Of a stretch of 64,000 nucleotides of DNA, positions 1 through 13,108 are shown piece by piece. Source of the stretch: Leucaena leucocephala (Eukaryota; Streptophyta; Magnoliopsida; Fabales; Fabaceae). Each line of letters starts with the position of its first letter. The first letter of the stretch is position 1. A program made the translations under genes and the position numbers. A model generated the notes under the pieces. It was not told the DNA's origin, did no database searches, and saw only the letters and a list, made by a program, of their open reading frames with translations. The stretch covers positions 25,234,848 through 25,298,847 of the forward strand of contig CM073527.1 of NCBI GenBank assembly GCA_037074615.1, in the 5' to 3' direction.

Positions 1-277
1 GTGATCACTTCACTTTATATATATATACACATGGATATGGATGGATGGTGAAGGCATATATCTATATATATTGAAGGTATAAAACTGTACAAGAGAGGAG
101 AAAGGAAAATGATAATTCACGTGGGTTAGCAAAAGATCCATATATATGTGTGTGTGTGTTGAAAAAAAAAAGGAGATGTACATAAAGAGAAGAAAAGTGT
201 ATATATATATTTAGTTCTCTGTGAAGGCAAGACTTGGAAACTGTTACCATGTGATTTACACCTAATACAAAACCCAC

Positions 278-326
<49 letters not shown>

Positions 327-1335
327 CGCAGATTGTTTTACAAAGGAAAAGATGGCACTGTAATAGTGACTTGATAAAAGGAGGGGTATTGGCATAAATG
401 TGAGAAGAGAAAGAATCATGGCACAATGATAAGCAATAGAAAAAAAAAAGAGAATCGAAAGAGGAATTGAGAAAATATACCTTTACTATAAGAACGACAT
501 TAGAAGAGAGAAAGAGTGTTTTAAAGATAGGAAATAATGGGTGACTGTTCAATAAAAAGGTGAAAAGGGGATATAGGTTTAACATGTTGATTTTATTTAA
601 TATAATTATATTATTCTATTATTATTATTATCTTTATAATTTGTTAGAATCCTATCAGATATGGTAGTTTAAAATTAAAACTATATCTTTAAATTTTAAA
701 TTTCATACCTAAACTTGAAGGTAAATCTTAATATATTTCTAACTAATAATATAAATCAAACTATAAATTTTAAGAAAGATAATGGTAGGATAATTCGGAT
801 ATTTTAGTTTTATTGAAACTAATAAAATATTAAACTATAATATTTTTAAGCTATTGATAAATAATATTTTAAATTATACTTAAAAAATAAAGCTAAAAAT
901 TAAGATATTACACAAATCATATGTTTAAGTGCCTAAGAATTGGAGAAAAAAATACTTTATTGAATAGTAGATTTTAGTTTCATCCCCTGTATTACAATAC
1001 AAAACTATTTATATATTAATCTCACCTAAGGGTGATAGGTATAATGGAAAATTTTAACCAATACAACTTAAATTTTAAAATTATAAATTAATAATTTATT
1101 ATAAAATATGTTATTATTTATTTTACAGGAATAATCAATAACTTATAAAATATAGTAAATAAATTAATTTAAAATTTCAAAAATTTAAGTAATATTTTTT
1201 TGATTTTTTTTTTCAAAATATAACTATAAGTGAGTAACCCACTAAATTAGGAAATCGATTATAAAAACTAGGCCCAATAGATATAGGCCTAACTTTCAAC
1301 GTCAGGAAAGGCAGATTTGATTTATAACAAATAAC
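1..1335. other. AT-rich intergenic DNA with TA microsatellites
   Basis: No convincing gene. The stretch holds several short TA runs, the longest at about 281-326, and a CA/TG-type run near 150-160. From about 590 onward it is very AT-rich with frequent stops in all frames. Short open frames here are repeat-driven (runs of Tyr-Ile) and are not supported as coding. Confidence 0.7.
281..326. repeat. TA microsatellite
   Basis: Alternating TA dinucleotides, nearly uninterrupted for about 45 bases. It is the longest TA tract in the first 4 kb. Confidence 0.9.
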
Positions 1336-1590
1336 CCATTGTCTGTGGGTTCAACTGGCAAAGGGATAAGACATACTACTATTTAGAATGTGTTTGAACC
1401 TTGGGGAGTACCACTTTGTTATAGTTTCAGTCGCGGTGCTTGGGGAGATATCCTAACTCTTGGGTACTTAGGTTTACGCCTGAGGGTAATAGACGGCTCA
1501 CCTTGCCCGACATTGGTATCGCCTAAGAGGAAGGGAGACTTCGCCCTACCCTTGGATCATGGATGAGCCCAACCCCTTTCCAAAAAAATT
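1336..1590 (+). repeat. SINE-like dispersed repeat, best-preserved copy
   Basis: About 250 bp. The left end has a stretch like a Pol III A box (TGGCAAAGGGAT, near 1355) and, about 35 nt later, a B-box-like GTTTGAACC (near 1390). The body contains a recognisable block (GGTATCGCCTAAGAGGAAGG, near 1515). The right end is CCCAACCCCTTTCC followed by A/T runs. Clear relatives lie at 1850-2100 (+), 26955-27076 (-), 29760-29955 (-), 50280-50470 (-), 50565-50775 (-), 51040-51200 (-) and, partly, 20730-20830 (+). The tRNA-derived SINE assignment is inference from the box-like motifs. The repeat family itself is seen directly. Confidence 0.65.
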
Positions 1591-1849
1591 TTTACCCAAA
1601 AAAAACAAATAGGAACTCATGGGCGAATGAGAGTTAATACAGGTAGTAAGAAATAAATTCATATCTTATAAGAATATGAGTTTAATTCCCACTGTCGTTA
1701 TAAGAACTCATTTGACAAGCGATATCGTAAGTCCCCTATAAGTGTTCTCTAAGCCTTGAGACTGTATCTTAACCTTGGTGGAGGACCGGTACCGAACCTA
1801 TCTAACTTTTTTTATAAAAAAATAGGAACTCATGTTTTACCTATTATCC

Positions 1850-2100
1850 ATGAATTTAGCTGGCGAAAGAATATGACATGCGACTATTTAGAGCGTTTTG
1901 ATATCTAGAGAGAACAACTTTATTGGGATTTCAATTACAGCATTTGGGGAGATATCATAGCTCTTAGGTGCATAAGTTTATGTCCTAAGGTAATTGACGA
2001 CTCATCCTACCTAAAATTAGTATCGCCTAGGAGGAAGGAAGACTTCATTTTATTTTGGATTATAGATGAACTCAACCATTTTCTAAAGATTTTTTGTTAA
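1850..2100 (+). repeat. SINE-like dispersed repeat, diverged direct copy
   Basis: This aligns over its whole length with the copy at 1336-1590. Shared blocks include GGGGAGATATC, TAGTATCGCCTAGGAGGAAGG and a CTCAACC...TTTC right end. Differences are mostly C-to-T and G-to-A, as expected from decay of methylated DNA. The stretch between the two copies (1640-1800) has another B-box-like GTTTAATTCCC and may be a third, unrelated SINE remnant. Confidence 0.6.
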
Positions 2101-2463
2101 AAAAGAAATACAAAGAAAAGGAACTCATGTTCTGTTGTGTTTTCCCTCTCACTCTCTCCTTCAAGTTGTACTGAACTAAAAAAGCGTTGTTGAATCACAT
2201 TAGAGGCTGCCTTACATATTCATTAAACAATGCTTAGCAGTGTTTTACAAGTCATGCAATGTGTGCGTAAAATTAAACTTTGAAGATAAAGGGGTACGAG
2301 ATAGGATGATAGGTGGAAACTGAAAATAGCAGCCCAGCAACTTGTGTTTTATTCACTGTTAAGAGTTAATTAAGTCACCAGCATAGGGTCGCCGTCCAAC
2401 CCCTTCCGTAGCTTGTTTTACTTTACCTTGGAAGGCGAAGACACTTGTTAATATCTTCTTAAA

Positions 2464-3437
2464 ATGCACCCCGGAAGTCACAAGAATGACAATGGCAGTT
2501 GCCAATATATTCTGTGGCTTTCATTGTTATCTGTGCCGTGTTTGAGCTTCACTTCTGGTACGTCATACCCAAGTTCTTCAGTCAGATTCTTGATCCCAAG
2601 AGCTACAGCACCTTTCAACAGAGAACGAAGCTCCCATCTTTGTCAACGCACACGAAATGACACAGGCTTCATCAAGGTTAGAGCATCTACTTCTTCTTCT
2701 TCTATTCCCCAGTTATGAATTCATCGTGTGAAAGGGAAATTCAACACTGCAACGCTAGTCCCCAGGATCTCACCATAATCCTTTTGATGCTTGGCAAACT
2801 GAAATGCAGCATAGCTTCTATATGTGGAATAAAGAGGTTGCATTTGGCTGAATGAGTTATTGCGGGGTTGGCGGCTTGGTTCAGAATGAAGCATCCCCAC
2901 GTGGCCATTGCCATTCTGAATTATTAAATGGTTTAGGTTTTGGGATCCACAAAAGCAAGCATATAAGAACCAATCCCTCACATGACACTGTTGATTACTG
3001 TGCTACTCTCCTTTTTCGGTTTCATATGTTTATAATTAATCACTTACATGACGCTATTCATTCTATACTACCATAGCTAGAGCGAAAGTCAGAATTGCGA
3101 CAAAGTGGTCATATATTTATGTATTTATTCTTGGCGGTAGGAATTATATGAGCGCACATGCTCTGGAAAGTTGGATCAGATGTATACCGCCATAGCAGAT
3201 TATCCAACTCCTAGTTTTCTGAATCCTTTGCCTGCTTATCCACCGTCGCCCACTTCTTTTTCATTTTTTATTTCCTCCCAAATGAAAATTATTATCTGTC
3301 ATGTGATTGCCAGGCTCAGCGCATGGAAGCCGACATCTGCCACAACTCCCCTGGAACTGCCACGTGTCTTAGTCCGATCCTCACGGCCTCGCAGGATGGC
3401 AGAGGCAGGCAGTACTCACTGTCTTAACGCCATATAG
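2464..3437 (+). pseudogene. Serine carboxypeptidase S28 (lysosomal Pro-X carboxypeptidase-like) pseudogene, copy A
   Basis: Fragments line up in order with the better copy 2 kb downstream. The first (2464-2713) has the N-terminal signal region including SVPCLSFTSG. The next (about 2770-2930) mixes exon 2 and exon 3 pieces, with WFRMKHPHVAIAI-like coding in more than one frame. The last (about 3150-3430) has AHALESW, ADYPTPSFLNPLPAYP and then a remnant around the EADI/GTAT block. Large parts are missing, including the GGSYGG nucleophile motif, and the frame changes repeatedly. The family cleaves Pro-X bonds in the vacuole or apoplast. This copy cannot encode an enzyme. Confidence 0.75.
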
Positions 3438-3933
3438 TTTAGGAGTATATAAATATATTCACACTCCATGGTATGATTATAACTTGTCTCTGTAAATGTG
3501 AATGTGTGTTGCATGCATGTCTCAGTTGAACATGAAGATTGCTAGTCATAGTGGGGGACGGAATCCAAGAAAAGCAATACATAGTCACATGCCAAAAGTT
3601 TAAAAAGAAGCATGAGAGAGGGAGATAATGAGAATGGCTAATTAATTTAGATTGGAAGGTGGATAATGCGATTCCCCTTTCGCATACCCAACACTCATAA
3701 ATGATGATTTTTTTTATATATAAAAAAATTAAGTAAATTAAATATTAGTTTTTATTAAAGTTAGAATACAACTCTAAGGTTCAAAGAATATTTATAGAAA
3801 ACTTATGAAATTGTCTATTCAAAAAGTCATCACGACAATAATAAAAATTGAACTAATATTCTTGTGATATATGAGTATGTTTATTAATATGTGTAGTTGA
3901 ATGATGAATTTGTGGTTGTGCCTTCATCTCTCA

Positions 3934-3972
<39 letters not shown>

Positions 3973-4541
3973 GTGATTCCCTATTCTGCAACAACAAGAA
4001 TTGGGCTTCAAGAAATCTCTTGGGCCCATCAATTTGCTTCTTTAATAAGTTCAGTCGCTTCGGGCCCCATAAATTAATAGAAGTGGGTTCAGTATGGGCC
4101 TAGATCTTTTTCCCGGTCTAATTTTTATCCTTTCGCCCACTTCCAAATTTCTACTGTTTATTGTCGGCTGATCGGCTCTCGGTGTTGCTACACTAAACCG
4201 TGGAAAACGGGGGATTAAAAAGGAGCGCATGGAGACAGAGGTAGACCACAAAGGCTCAAGTAAGCCAAATGAGAGTTTCTATCGTTATGACCATTGCTTT
4301 GCCGTGTAACTCTCAAGGATTTGAGCAACTCCAATATGTACGAACACGAATATTTGTTCACTTATATGAAATAATATTCCTACTTGCCCCACGTTGGATT
4401 CGCCCTGCACCTGCCCGCACCACTCACTCCTTAATGCTGCTCCATCTCTCAAATACCTCTTCCCTTGGAATGTGAATACTTCTTATGAATCTCTTCTAAC
4501 AATATCTTTAACCTTGCACTCCAAAGGTCAGCAGAATCACA
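3438..4541. other. Intergenic DNA between the two S28 pseudogenes
   Basis: AT-rich with no supported gene. It contains a TA microsatellite at 3939-3970. From about 4000 the sequence is more GC-rich and includes GGGCCC/TGGGCC-like motifs near 4022, 4061 and 4095, which may be remains of a promoter for copy B. Confidence 0.5.
3939..3970. repeat. TA microsatellite
   Basis: Sixteen or so TA dinucleotides in a row inside the spacer between the two carboxypeptidase pseudogenes. Confidence 0.9.
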
Positions 4542-6607
4542 ATGGCATTTTGCTTGCAGTTCCCAGTTCTCTGGTTCTGTTTATTCTCTGTGCCGTGTTT
4601 GAGCTTCACTTGCGGACATGTCATCCGCAGATTCCCTGTTTCAGTTGTTAAGCCCGAGCCTCGCTCTCACTCCGCTAAACATGCCCTTTACGAGACCAAG
4701 TTCCTCACTCAGATTCTTGATCACTTCAATTTTAATCCCCAGATTTACGACACCTTTCAGCAGAGATATCTCATCTCCGATGTCTATTGGGGTGGCGCCG
4801 AGAACAAAGCTCCCATCTTCATCTACACAGAGAATGAAGGTGTCATCGAAGGGTTCGCAAATAACACGGGCTTCATGTTCAAAAAAGAAACCCATTTCAA
4901 GGCGCTTGTAGTTTTCTTAGAGGTTGGATTCGAACATATTCTTTGATTGTGGGAAAGGGAAATGAAACAGCACTTACCATATTCCTTTTTCATGCAGCAT
5001 AGATTCTATGGGAAATATATACCATTCGGGGGAAGTGAAGAGGTCGCATATAGTAAAAGTAGCACACTTGGATATATGAGCTCCACGTAGGCATTAGCTG
5101 ATTAGGCCACTCTCATTATTGATCTCAAGAAGAATCTGTCAGCCGGTGACTCCCCTGTCGTGGTCTTTGGAGGATCCTATGGAGGAAGTATGTATATGGA
5201 TGGCCTTTCTCAATATCATTCTTTTTTTTAATTGATTATGTACGTAATCATTAATGTTTCTTCCTCATAAAATTTGTGTGTGAGTTTCGCAGTGCTGGCA
5301 GCTCGGTTCAGAATGCAGTATCCCCACGTGGCCATTGGAGCCTTAGCATCTTCTGCTCCAATCCTCCTTTTTATGGATTTGGTTTCACCATATGCCTTCA
5401 ACGACGTCGTCACACTGTTGATTAGGGTACTAATTTCTTTTATTGCCCGGTTACACGCGTTATAGAGCGAAGGTGAGGAATGTTACAAAGTGATGAGAGG
5501 ATCGTGGAAACATATAGAAGACACGGCCAAAACACCCGACGGCCTAGAACTATTGCGGAAATCGTTCAGAATATGCGAGTACGGGTGGTAGGAAATATAA
5601 CATGAGCGCATATGATGTGGAAAGCTGGATCATGACGGCTCTGACCAACGCGGCTATGACTGATTATCCAACGCCTTCTAATTTTCTCAAGCCTCTGCTT
5701 GCTAATCCAGTGAGAAGGGTGAGCTTTAAACACAAATCATTATTTATGGAGTTAAGAAACGAAAGAAAGAATAAAGTTGTGAGAGAGATGTCAGATGTGC
5801 GAGGCGATGGAGCATGGAGACTACACGTTTCAAAGATGTACGAAGCAGACATATACTACAACTACACTGGGACTGCCACGAGTTTTAATCTGAGGGAAGA
5901 TTCCGATTCTCTGGGTCTTGATGGGTGGCAGGGGCAGGCGTGTACGGAGATGATAATGCCAACAGGAGGGAGCAATGAGGGGAGCATATTCCCAGCTTAT
6001 GAATGGAACTACCAAGGCACAGTAGCTTTCTGCAACAGCACATATGGCATAGTGCCCAGACCCTATTGGATCACCGCTGAATTTGGCGGCCATGTTAGAC
6101 TCTCGTTTCCCTTTTTCATTCAAATTGTTTGAATTTGTATCTATCCACGATGAATTGTGTTGTATTGGAGCAGGGCATCCACGAGGTCTTGAAAACCTCT
6201 GCAAGCAACATCATCTTCAATGGTTCGAGAGACCCCGGCAGTGCGGGAGGGAACGACTCTCTCTCTCTCTCTCTCTCAAATTCTGATGATGCCTTTGTTT
6301 ATTCAATAGAGTTAATTAAAGAGGTTGTGTTGCAGGGTGCTGACGAATATGTGAGACACTATAATTGCTATAGTTGCTAAACAAGGTCGGTAGTGCTCCA
6401 AATTAATTAAGATGAATCCCCGTAAGAGGGGAATTAATGAGTGTGTGTGTGTGTGTAGGAGCCCATCATATGTATTTGGGGTTCTCCACGACGGAAGATC
6501 CGCAGTGGCTTACGGAGATCAGGGAAGAGGAGGTCGGCATCGTTTCAAGTTGGATCTCTCAGCATTATCAACGTATACCCCAACCACCCTCCATTTCCGA
6601 CATTTGA
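4542..6607 (+). pseudogene. Serine carboxypeptidase S28 (lysosomal Pro-X carboxypeptidase-like) pseudogene, copy B
   Basis: Almost the whole gene can be followed. Exon 1 (4542-4922) has a signal peptide and the start of the mature enzyme (TKFLTQILDHFNF, IFIYTENEG). Exon 2 (4998 to about 5190) reaches the nucleophile motif GGSYGG. Exon 3 (about 5291-5427) has FRMQYPHVAIGALASSAPI. The middle exons cover 5466-6090. Short exons follow near 6174 (NGSRDPGSAGG, active-site Asp region) and 6336. The last exon is at 6460-6607 (GAHHMYLGFSTTEDPQW, active-site His region). Breaks: in-frame TAG codons at 5088-5090 and 5103-5105, where relatives have STQALADYA, and a frameshift near 5585. The order of exons and intact splice sites show a DNA-level tandem duplicate rather than a retrocopy. 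A read-through or spliced-out isoform cannot be excluded but is unlikely. Confidence 0.8.
6256..6277. repeat. CT microsatellite
   Basis: A short CT run inside a late intron of the S28 pseudogene copy B, just after the Asp-motif exon. Confidence 0.8.
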
Positions 6608-8020
6608 TCGCCATCCTCGAATGAATCCCATGATATATGTTCATTCCCGCTTCTACCATTCTTCGCCTCAGTTTTCAGTTCTTGTATATTTCTATGCGAT
6701 TATGAATAAGAATAAACATGATTACTAGGTTGGGATTTGATTGGAATAAGATATCCATGCTTAGTATGTGTATGAAAATGAATTCGTATTGGTACTCGAC
6801 TAGACACTAAATTGGGCCTTTTGCCCAAGCATTAATAAGTCCACGTTGCTTCAATATTGCACCTAAATTAGTTGTGTTTGGGGGTGGTCCTTTTTTAATT
6901 CACGAATCATGAGTACTTAATTTTAAGCAGAAACTTGTTATGATTCTGGTCTTAGCCTTGTCCGTTAAGACGACGTTGCTCTGCCCATTTAACCCTTCGC
7001 TTTCCTCCTTCCAAAACAAGTATATCCCATCCTTTTATTTTCCCCGTAACGAAAATTCTCTGCACCCCGTCAGGGATTGCTAGGTCGAAGCGTGAGGAAT
7101 GAAATATGGATAATAAAGCATACTAAAAATGTGCAAGGCACAAAGACTTCCATATCCGGTCCCCTCTCGTCTCTCTCAAAAAGCACACCAAATTAATTAC
7201 TGTAGCTCACCACCGAACAAAAAAATTTAAAAGTCTCTGACTCATCACGTAGCTTCTTGGCTTCTTCCACTCTCAAATGCATTCCATACTCGCACCCACA
7301 TCCAATGATTGTTAGATGATATCAACTGAAAGCTTTTCTTCATATAATAATACTAGTAACAGAGACGTATTATCAGTTGGTTTTTCTAGAAATGGAGTCA
7401 TATACACATACTTCAATATTTGGGTGATAATCAAATGCCATGATCGAATCAACCCTGTCTCCATTTTCAACAAGTTAGGCGTATATCATGACAAACAAGT
7501 CCTTCTACCTTTTAACACTTTTCAACTCACTCGTTTCTGCACTATTCTACACGTGGGCTCCGGATTAGCAGAAACATAGAACTATTCAAATTCAGATCAT
7601 TCAGGAATGGCGGTGATTATATTACATGAACTCGGAAAATTCCTATCATTTTTTGTGCATTGACTCACAAGCACTATACTCCCACTCCCACCAATCTGTC
7701 TCATTGTCTGCACCTTTTGCTGCTCTAGTGGTGGCACCCTATCTACCATTACGTGTAGCCCCCTTCCCCGTTCTTAATTAGGTCCCAGTCTCTGTTATTA
7801 CTATTCTCCACATGCATTTCTATGACCTCCGTGATCCTTTAATCTTGTTGCAAATGATGTTGATGCTGGGTGAAACCATAGCGCGTGCAGTAATTTATAA
7901 TCACGCCATTCCTTTGAGGGGGTAAAGTTGCTGGCTTGAAGTGACAACCAAGGGTGTGAGTGATGCTCTCTGTCAGTCTGTTTCTCTGAGGAGTGTGTGA
8001 CAAATATGGAAATAGGCCGG

Positions 8021-8269
8021 TGGGCCCCATGGAGCGTGGCTAATGGGCCTTCGCCACGGTCCCACGCCTAGGTGCAGCCACACCCAGTAGCCTATGAAAC
8101 CACAGGCCTACTACCCTCGTCACGTGCCACGTGCCAATTACCCGATTCCATCACCATTCTCTGCAGCCTCCTTCCCCACGCCTTGCACAGCAGCAGATAG
8201 AGAGAGGCTTTGGGCCTCTGATCTTGTGGGCCCTCACTCACCAAACAGCATACAATGATCTCATGGGCC
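8021..8269. promoter_or_regulatory. Cluster of five TGGGCC (site II) motifs and two G-boxes
   Basis: TGGGCC occurs at 8021, 8044, 8211, 8227 and 8264. CACGTG occurs at 8121 and 8128, only one base apart. TGGGCC/T elements are known binding sites of TCP factors in plant promoters, and CACGTG binds bZIP and bHLH factors. The cluster lies 4.8 kb upstream of the nearest start codon (NGATHA), and no gene is visible beside it. A distal element, a promoter of a non-coding transcript or chance are all possible. Confidence 0.4.
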
Positions 8270-11200
8270 CCTACTAGCTAGGGTTGTCCGACCACCCCGC
8301 ATGCACGCCTACTCTCTCTTGCTGAGTGCTCGTATACAAAATGGAATTCAACACCATAAATTATTAAAATAATACTTAAATCTGACACTCGATAGTAGAT
8401 AACGTATCAAGTAAAAATTATTGCCATTATTTTTTCGACAGATTCAAATTACAAAATTGTGTCATTTTTATTTTATCTATATATATCCAAGTGAGCGTGG
8501 GAATAATAATTCTGTCTATTTTAGTATCGTTTTTCCACAAGATAATAATAAGATAATTAAGTAATATTTTTTTATAATTTATGAAATATACGGAATTACT
8601 ATGCATGTGGATTCATTTATTTGGATGAAGAAATGCAGATTTAAAAAGTAAGATGGTTTGGCACAGGATAGACCGGGGGGTGACGAAATGGCTGCTGAGT
8701 TATTGATAAAGCAAAAGTTTCAGTGTGGGGAGGGTTTACTACTTAAAATGTGGGTGATAACATGTAATGTGTCACGTGTCCCTTCAATGTGTGTAGTTGA
8801 CGAGGCTGCTTCTGACCGCCACTTGCGGCTGCGGGGAAGGGAGGAGGGAAGCTCTCTCTCTCTCTCTCTCAGATGTTACAGCATTTTCTTGGGAGAATTG
8901 ACTACCGAATTTCTTGGGTTCTCCTTCATCGTGTGCCGTAATGTGTTCCTATAACGCCGTGAACAGCGAATAGTTTAAGTCGTAGTTGATGGAATCCTGT
9001 CAAACTTGTCATATATCCATCTCGTTTATTGTCTACTACTTCCCCTTCGCTTCCATTCCCTTCCGTTTAATAGTGACGAATCCTGCATTGACGTTAAAAT
9101 AATGCAAATCGATCTTGAATATATTCTCCGTTTTTAATTATTTAAATACAACGATAACAAACTTTTAGCTATGATTGTGCCGCGTTTGGTTTGGTCTATT
9201 CTTTTCCATGGAGCAAAGGAATTCATATCATCATCAATCGTCAAGTTCACATTATAAAAACCGTATTAGATTAGCGTCGTGCATGTGAGGGGGTGCTAAA
9301 GTGGGCATCAGCTCACATCCCGAATAAGAAAACAATTTCCTTACTTTTAGCGACATTTAAAAATTTCTGTATTTAGAGGATTAATAATAAAGGTAGACAA
9401 TAAGTCAAAAAATAATTAAAAAAAATGACAGAATTAAAATATCATGTAAACAGGGCCCTGTAGCCTTAAGTTGCTAGCTGTCTTTGAATTTGACAGCAGC
9501 GCGCTGTGAGGTTATGGTGGGGGCTCAGCCGACGGGAGAAAGGAAATATATTTTATATAAAACATGATGACGAAGTATAGTAAGTAAATATTAAAATCCT
9601 GCGTGCCTGCAATCTAATGATGTTAATCCATGATTAATTGGTGTTCCTGGAGATAGATCCACCCATTTAATCAATTACTCTTACATCTTCCATCATGAAA
9701 CGCATTCTGACTGTGTTTCAAATTTCTCACCAGTTATCTCTTTCCCTAATAGTATATATTTCCTTAATTAGTAGCAATAATAATGGTAATACTAAGCGTG
9801 CTATATGAGAGGCGGTCAAATTACAAATATCAGAATATTATACGAAGTTGATCTCTCCAGTAAAATCATGTATGTTTCCCATTTTCCCCCCTTCCCTGGG
9901 CAATTAATCAAGAGACCTTATCGATTAAATGAATTCTTATCAATTTTATAAATTCAATCAAATTATAAACGCCCACACATGCTACACATCGTACTATGAC
10001 TTATCATAAATAAGCTCCCTAGTTAATATTAGAATTTTTAAATAATTAAAGACCTTATTAGCGACCAATCAGGCGTATTGGTTCATTGATAGCGTTGGTT
10101 GGAATTAAGAGAATGGGCTATTATTACTTTTATTAGTACTGTTTGGTAGGCAACCAAAATGGATTGAGATTGAGAAGTCTAACATGAATTAAAGGACCAC
10201 TTGGGATGAGTGAACTACCGTAAAAGTTAATGTGATCTATAAACAAATACGAGAAAGATCTTCAAGCATCTATGATAAATGGAGCATGCATGAACTTGGC
10301 TTAAGGTCCCCACTCAACTTACAGTTCTTGAGGCTACATATAATTAATTAAATATACAATTTCAATTGCATGGCCTAATCTTTTGAATGAATTTCAGGCT
10401 TATGCTTTCCCCTCTATCTGATTTGCTTGGTCCGGGGATGTACCTTTCAACCAGCTTTTCCATATTGGAGGCCTAGGGCCACGTATATTAGCAATCGAAT
10501 TAATTAACCCTTAAGCGAGATAGACCTTAACTAATGGCCGTCACTCAACCCTTTTCTCAGCGGGTACCTTGTTTACTTTATTCTAGATCAACTAGGAGAC
10601 ACCAAAACTAGCATAAAGGAGCATTTAGTAAATATTAAACATGATAACCAAGCTATCAGCTGTGACTAATTCACGTGATAAAGGTTCCCTCGTAATTAAA
10701 ATATTATAATAATAATTAATCGAGACTGCTTCATATTGGTTATTTTTTTAATATTATTTAGAGATGATAATGAAGTTGTTATGATCGAACTTGGTGGGCG
10801 TTAGAATATCAGGTGCATGATGCGTATCAGCATGTTGGATTGTGTTCACCGTCTAAACCACATGCAGCTAGTTATTTTGGAACTATATCACGGTTTCAAT
10901 GAACGAACCATGACACAGTCCCTGAAAATATTTAGTTTAAACCAATCATGGAATTCTCACAGAACAGAGACTTGCTGGCTTTGTTCACGGAGACAGATAG
11001 AAAAAGACAGAAACCCACCTTCTTCTTAGGCACAATTAGTTCTGGGGCAGAGTCTTGGATGACTGTCTCCACATGAGAAAGACACACGCTTTAATCATCA
11101 CAATGAACAGATCTCGCGACCCAAAAAAAAATAAAAAATCAAGTAGTGGCCAGTTGGGGATTTTACTTAGGGAATGAGGAACACCCAGATGTAGAAAATA

Positions 11201-12912
11201 TATAAAATTCCGTCACTCTCTGTATTTGTCCCATTCGCTTTCCCCTGACCATTGTCTCGCGATGAAGCTCTGGTCTTTCTTCGTGGCCAAGAATTCCCAC
11301 GATGGGCCAAGTAACGCCTTTCAGCGAGCAATAAAAACTCTCAGGTTTTGGGAATTCACAGGTAAGATCAGAGTCGTTGTTTTGCAGAATGAATCTATTT
11401 GTACGTGTGAAATTTTCTTGGGTGAATTGTGGGGTTTGGCATTAATTGCGTTCCGTGTGTTTGTGGTTATGCTTGAAGGGGACCGTGTTATTGATGTTAG
11501 AAGGGGTAATGACTAATGATGGACAAAGCACATACCTGGCGCAACATGACACAGAAATTTTGTCTGAATTAGAACATGACAATGACGAAGGAAAGCTCAA
11601 AACCCTCTACAACATGAACCTTAAAAAGACCATGGTCGAACCATTTGTAGGGCAGAGAAGGGTGTCTGAAGAATCTACCTGGAAATTGAGGTGGGGTTGG
11701 CGTCTGATTCATACAACAAGACAGACACATTTAAACTTAAAAACAATAAACCAATATGAACAGGACAGGGGATACAGCTATATGAAGAGAATTAAATAGG
11801 ATAGGCACAAAGGATGAGATAAGTAAAGAAATAGTGTGTGAGGAGGTGATTGAAACACGAGTGCTGAGGAAGGAGTTAGCCAATTGTTGAAATGGGACAA
11901 ATCTTATCCCTTCCCCCTGGCTGCTCATTGGAAAGGGGGGGAGAGAGAGAGGGCATCTGTGACGTGTTTGGATATTTTACTAGGCTATCCCCATTAATTG
12001 AACTAGGAATGGCCCTACTAATGCTGCCATGCACGTGACTTTAAGACTTGTATATATTCTGTCATAGCTCAAAGATAATATTAATACAATCTGGAGAGAC
12101 CTGAATTTACACCTATATGTTGTCATGCTCATACAACGCCAAGCATGGACCACCCTCGCCTCTGTTTCTCCCTAGCTACGTGACCACTCTTTCAGTTCTC
12201 TCTTATAATATTATTACTCAACCGCCCCTCCCCTCCCCACCCCACCCCAGCCCACGCCACCCTCTACCTCTAACCACACTTCAAATTGAATATTCATTTT
12301 CACTGCCAATTCAACTCTCCTGATTCGGGTGAGATTTTTTTAGTTACAAACAAGGGGTAAATTGAGACTGCGAGAATTGAAAATGGGAAGCAAAGGGGCA
12401 GAGGGTTAGGCCGGCTGTGGGAATGGAAATGAAATGGCCGAAAAAAAGGAAGAAGGTGATTACTTAGTCTGAGGAGGGAGGGGGGCCCACCACTTGATTT
12501 GTTTGCCAATTTTGCAACATGGGATGTCCCTAATTACACCAAATAATTCCCCTCTTTTTCTTTCCCGGCACATCCCCTAGCACACATGTTCGGCCCAATT
12601 CAGTATTCCTCCTCGCTTTTTTTTTTTTCCTATTATCATCTACTTACGCCCCCCTGCAACTAAAAAAGAAAAGGGAAAATAATAAAATAATAATAACAGA
12701 ATCCATCCACCCTTTTGCGAACCCATCCATCCATTATATATATAAGTATATTTATCTACACATGTTAGACGGTGAGCAACCCGCATACGCAATTAATACT
12801 ATTCTATTTATCCCAGTCTCGAATTTAAACATAAATTATACTCTTTCATTAAAAAATTAAGGAAAAAATTGTTTCACTGTAACCTTTAAAGGACTCTCGT
12901 ACTTACATTTTC

Positions 12913-12932
12913 TCCCTCTCTCTCTCTCTCTC
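12913..12932. repeat. CT/GA microsatellite in the NGATHA leader or promoter
   Basis: A CT run 177-196 bases before the start codon. GA/CT tracts are known targets of plant BPC (GAGA-binding) proteins and are common in leaders of developmental regulators. The role here is inference. Confidence 0.6.
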
Positions 12933-13108
12933 ATTGTCATCTCTTAGGTAGCTCCATCAAATTGTTCCCACAGTTTTGCTTTTGCACATCAAACCCGTAA
13001 TCATAACGCTTGTTTCTCTCTGTCTTGCTCCCAATTCCCTCTTCCCCACAGTTCCTGTGCTAGTGTGCGTCGTCAACTCCTCAATTTCTTAGATTGAAGC
13101 ACCGAAGA

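Larger units (their letters stand above)
6608..13108. other. Long gene-poor interval upstream of the NGATHA gene
   Basis: No reading frame here resembles a protein family, and I found no structural RNA. The content is mixed: a cluster of TGGGCC and CACGTG sites at 8021-8269 (listed separately), a CT run near 8852-8870, AT-rich stretches (8340-8640, 9330-9420, 9900-10060), and a C-rich part at 12215-12265. The last few hundred bases are the likely NGATHA promoter and leader: a TATA-like stretch at about 12734-12750 and a CT run at 12913-12932. Confidence 0.6.

Noticed and set aside
126..585. Overlapping minus-strand open frames near the left end
   Set aside because: They are made by TA and CA repeats (Tyr-Ile and Thr-His runs), with no splice or family support.
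11226..11799. Two open frames of about 100 codons in the NGATHA upstream region
   Set aside because: No recognisable domain, no supporting exon structure and composition like the surrounding DNA. A non-coding transcript cannot be excluded.
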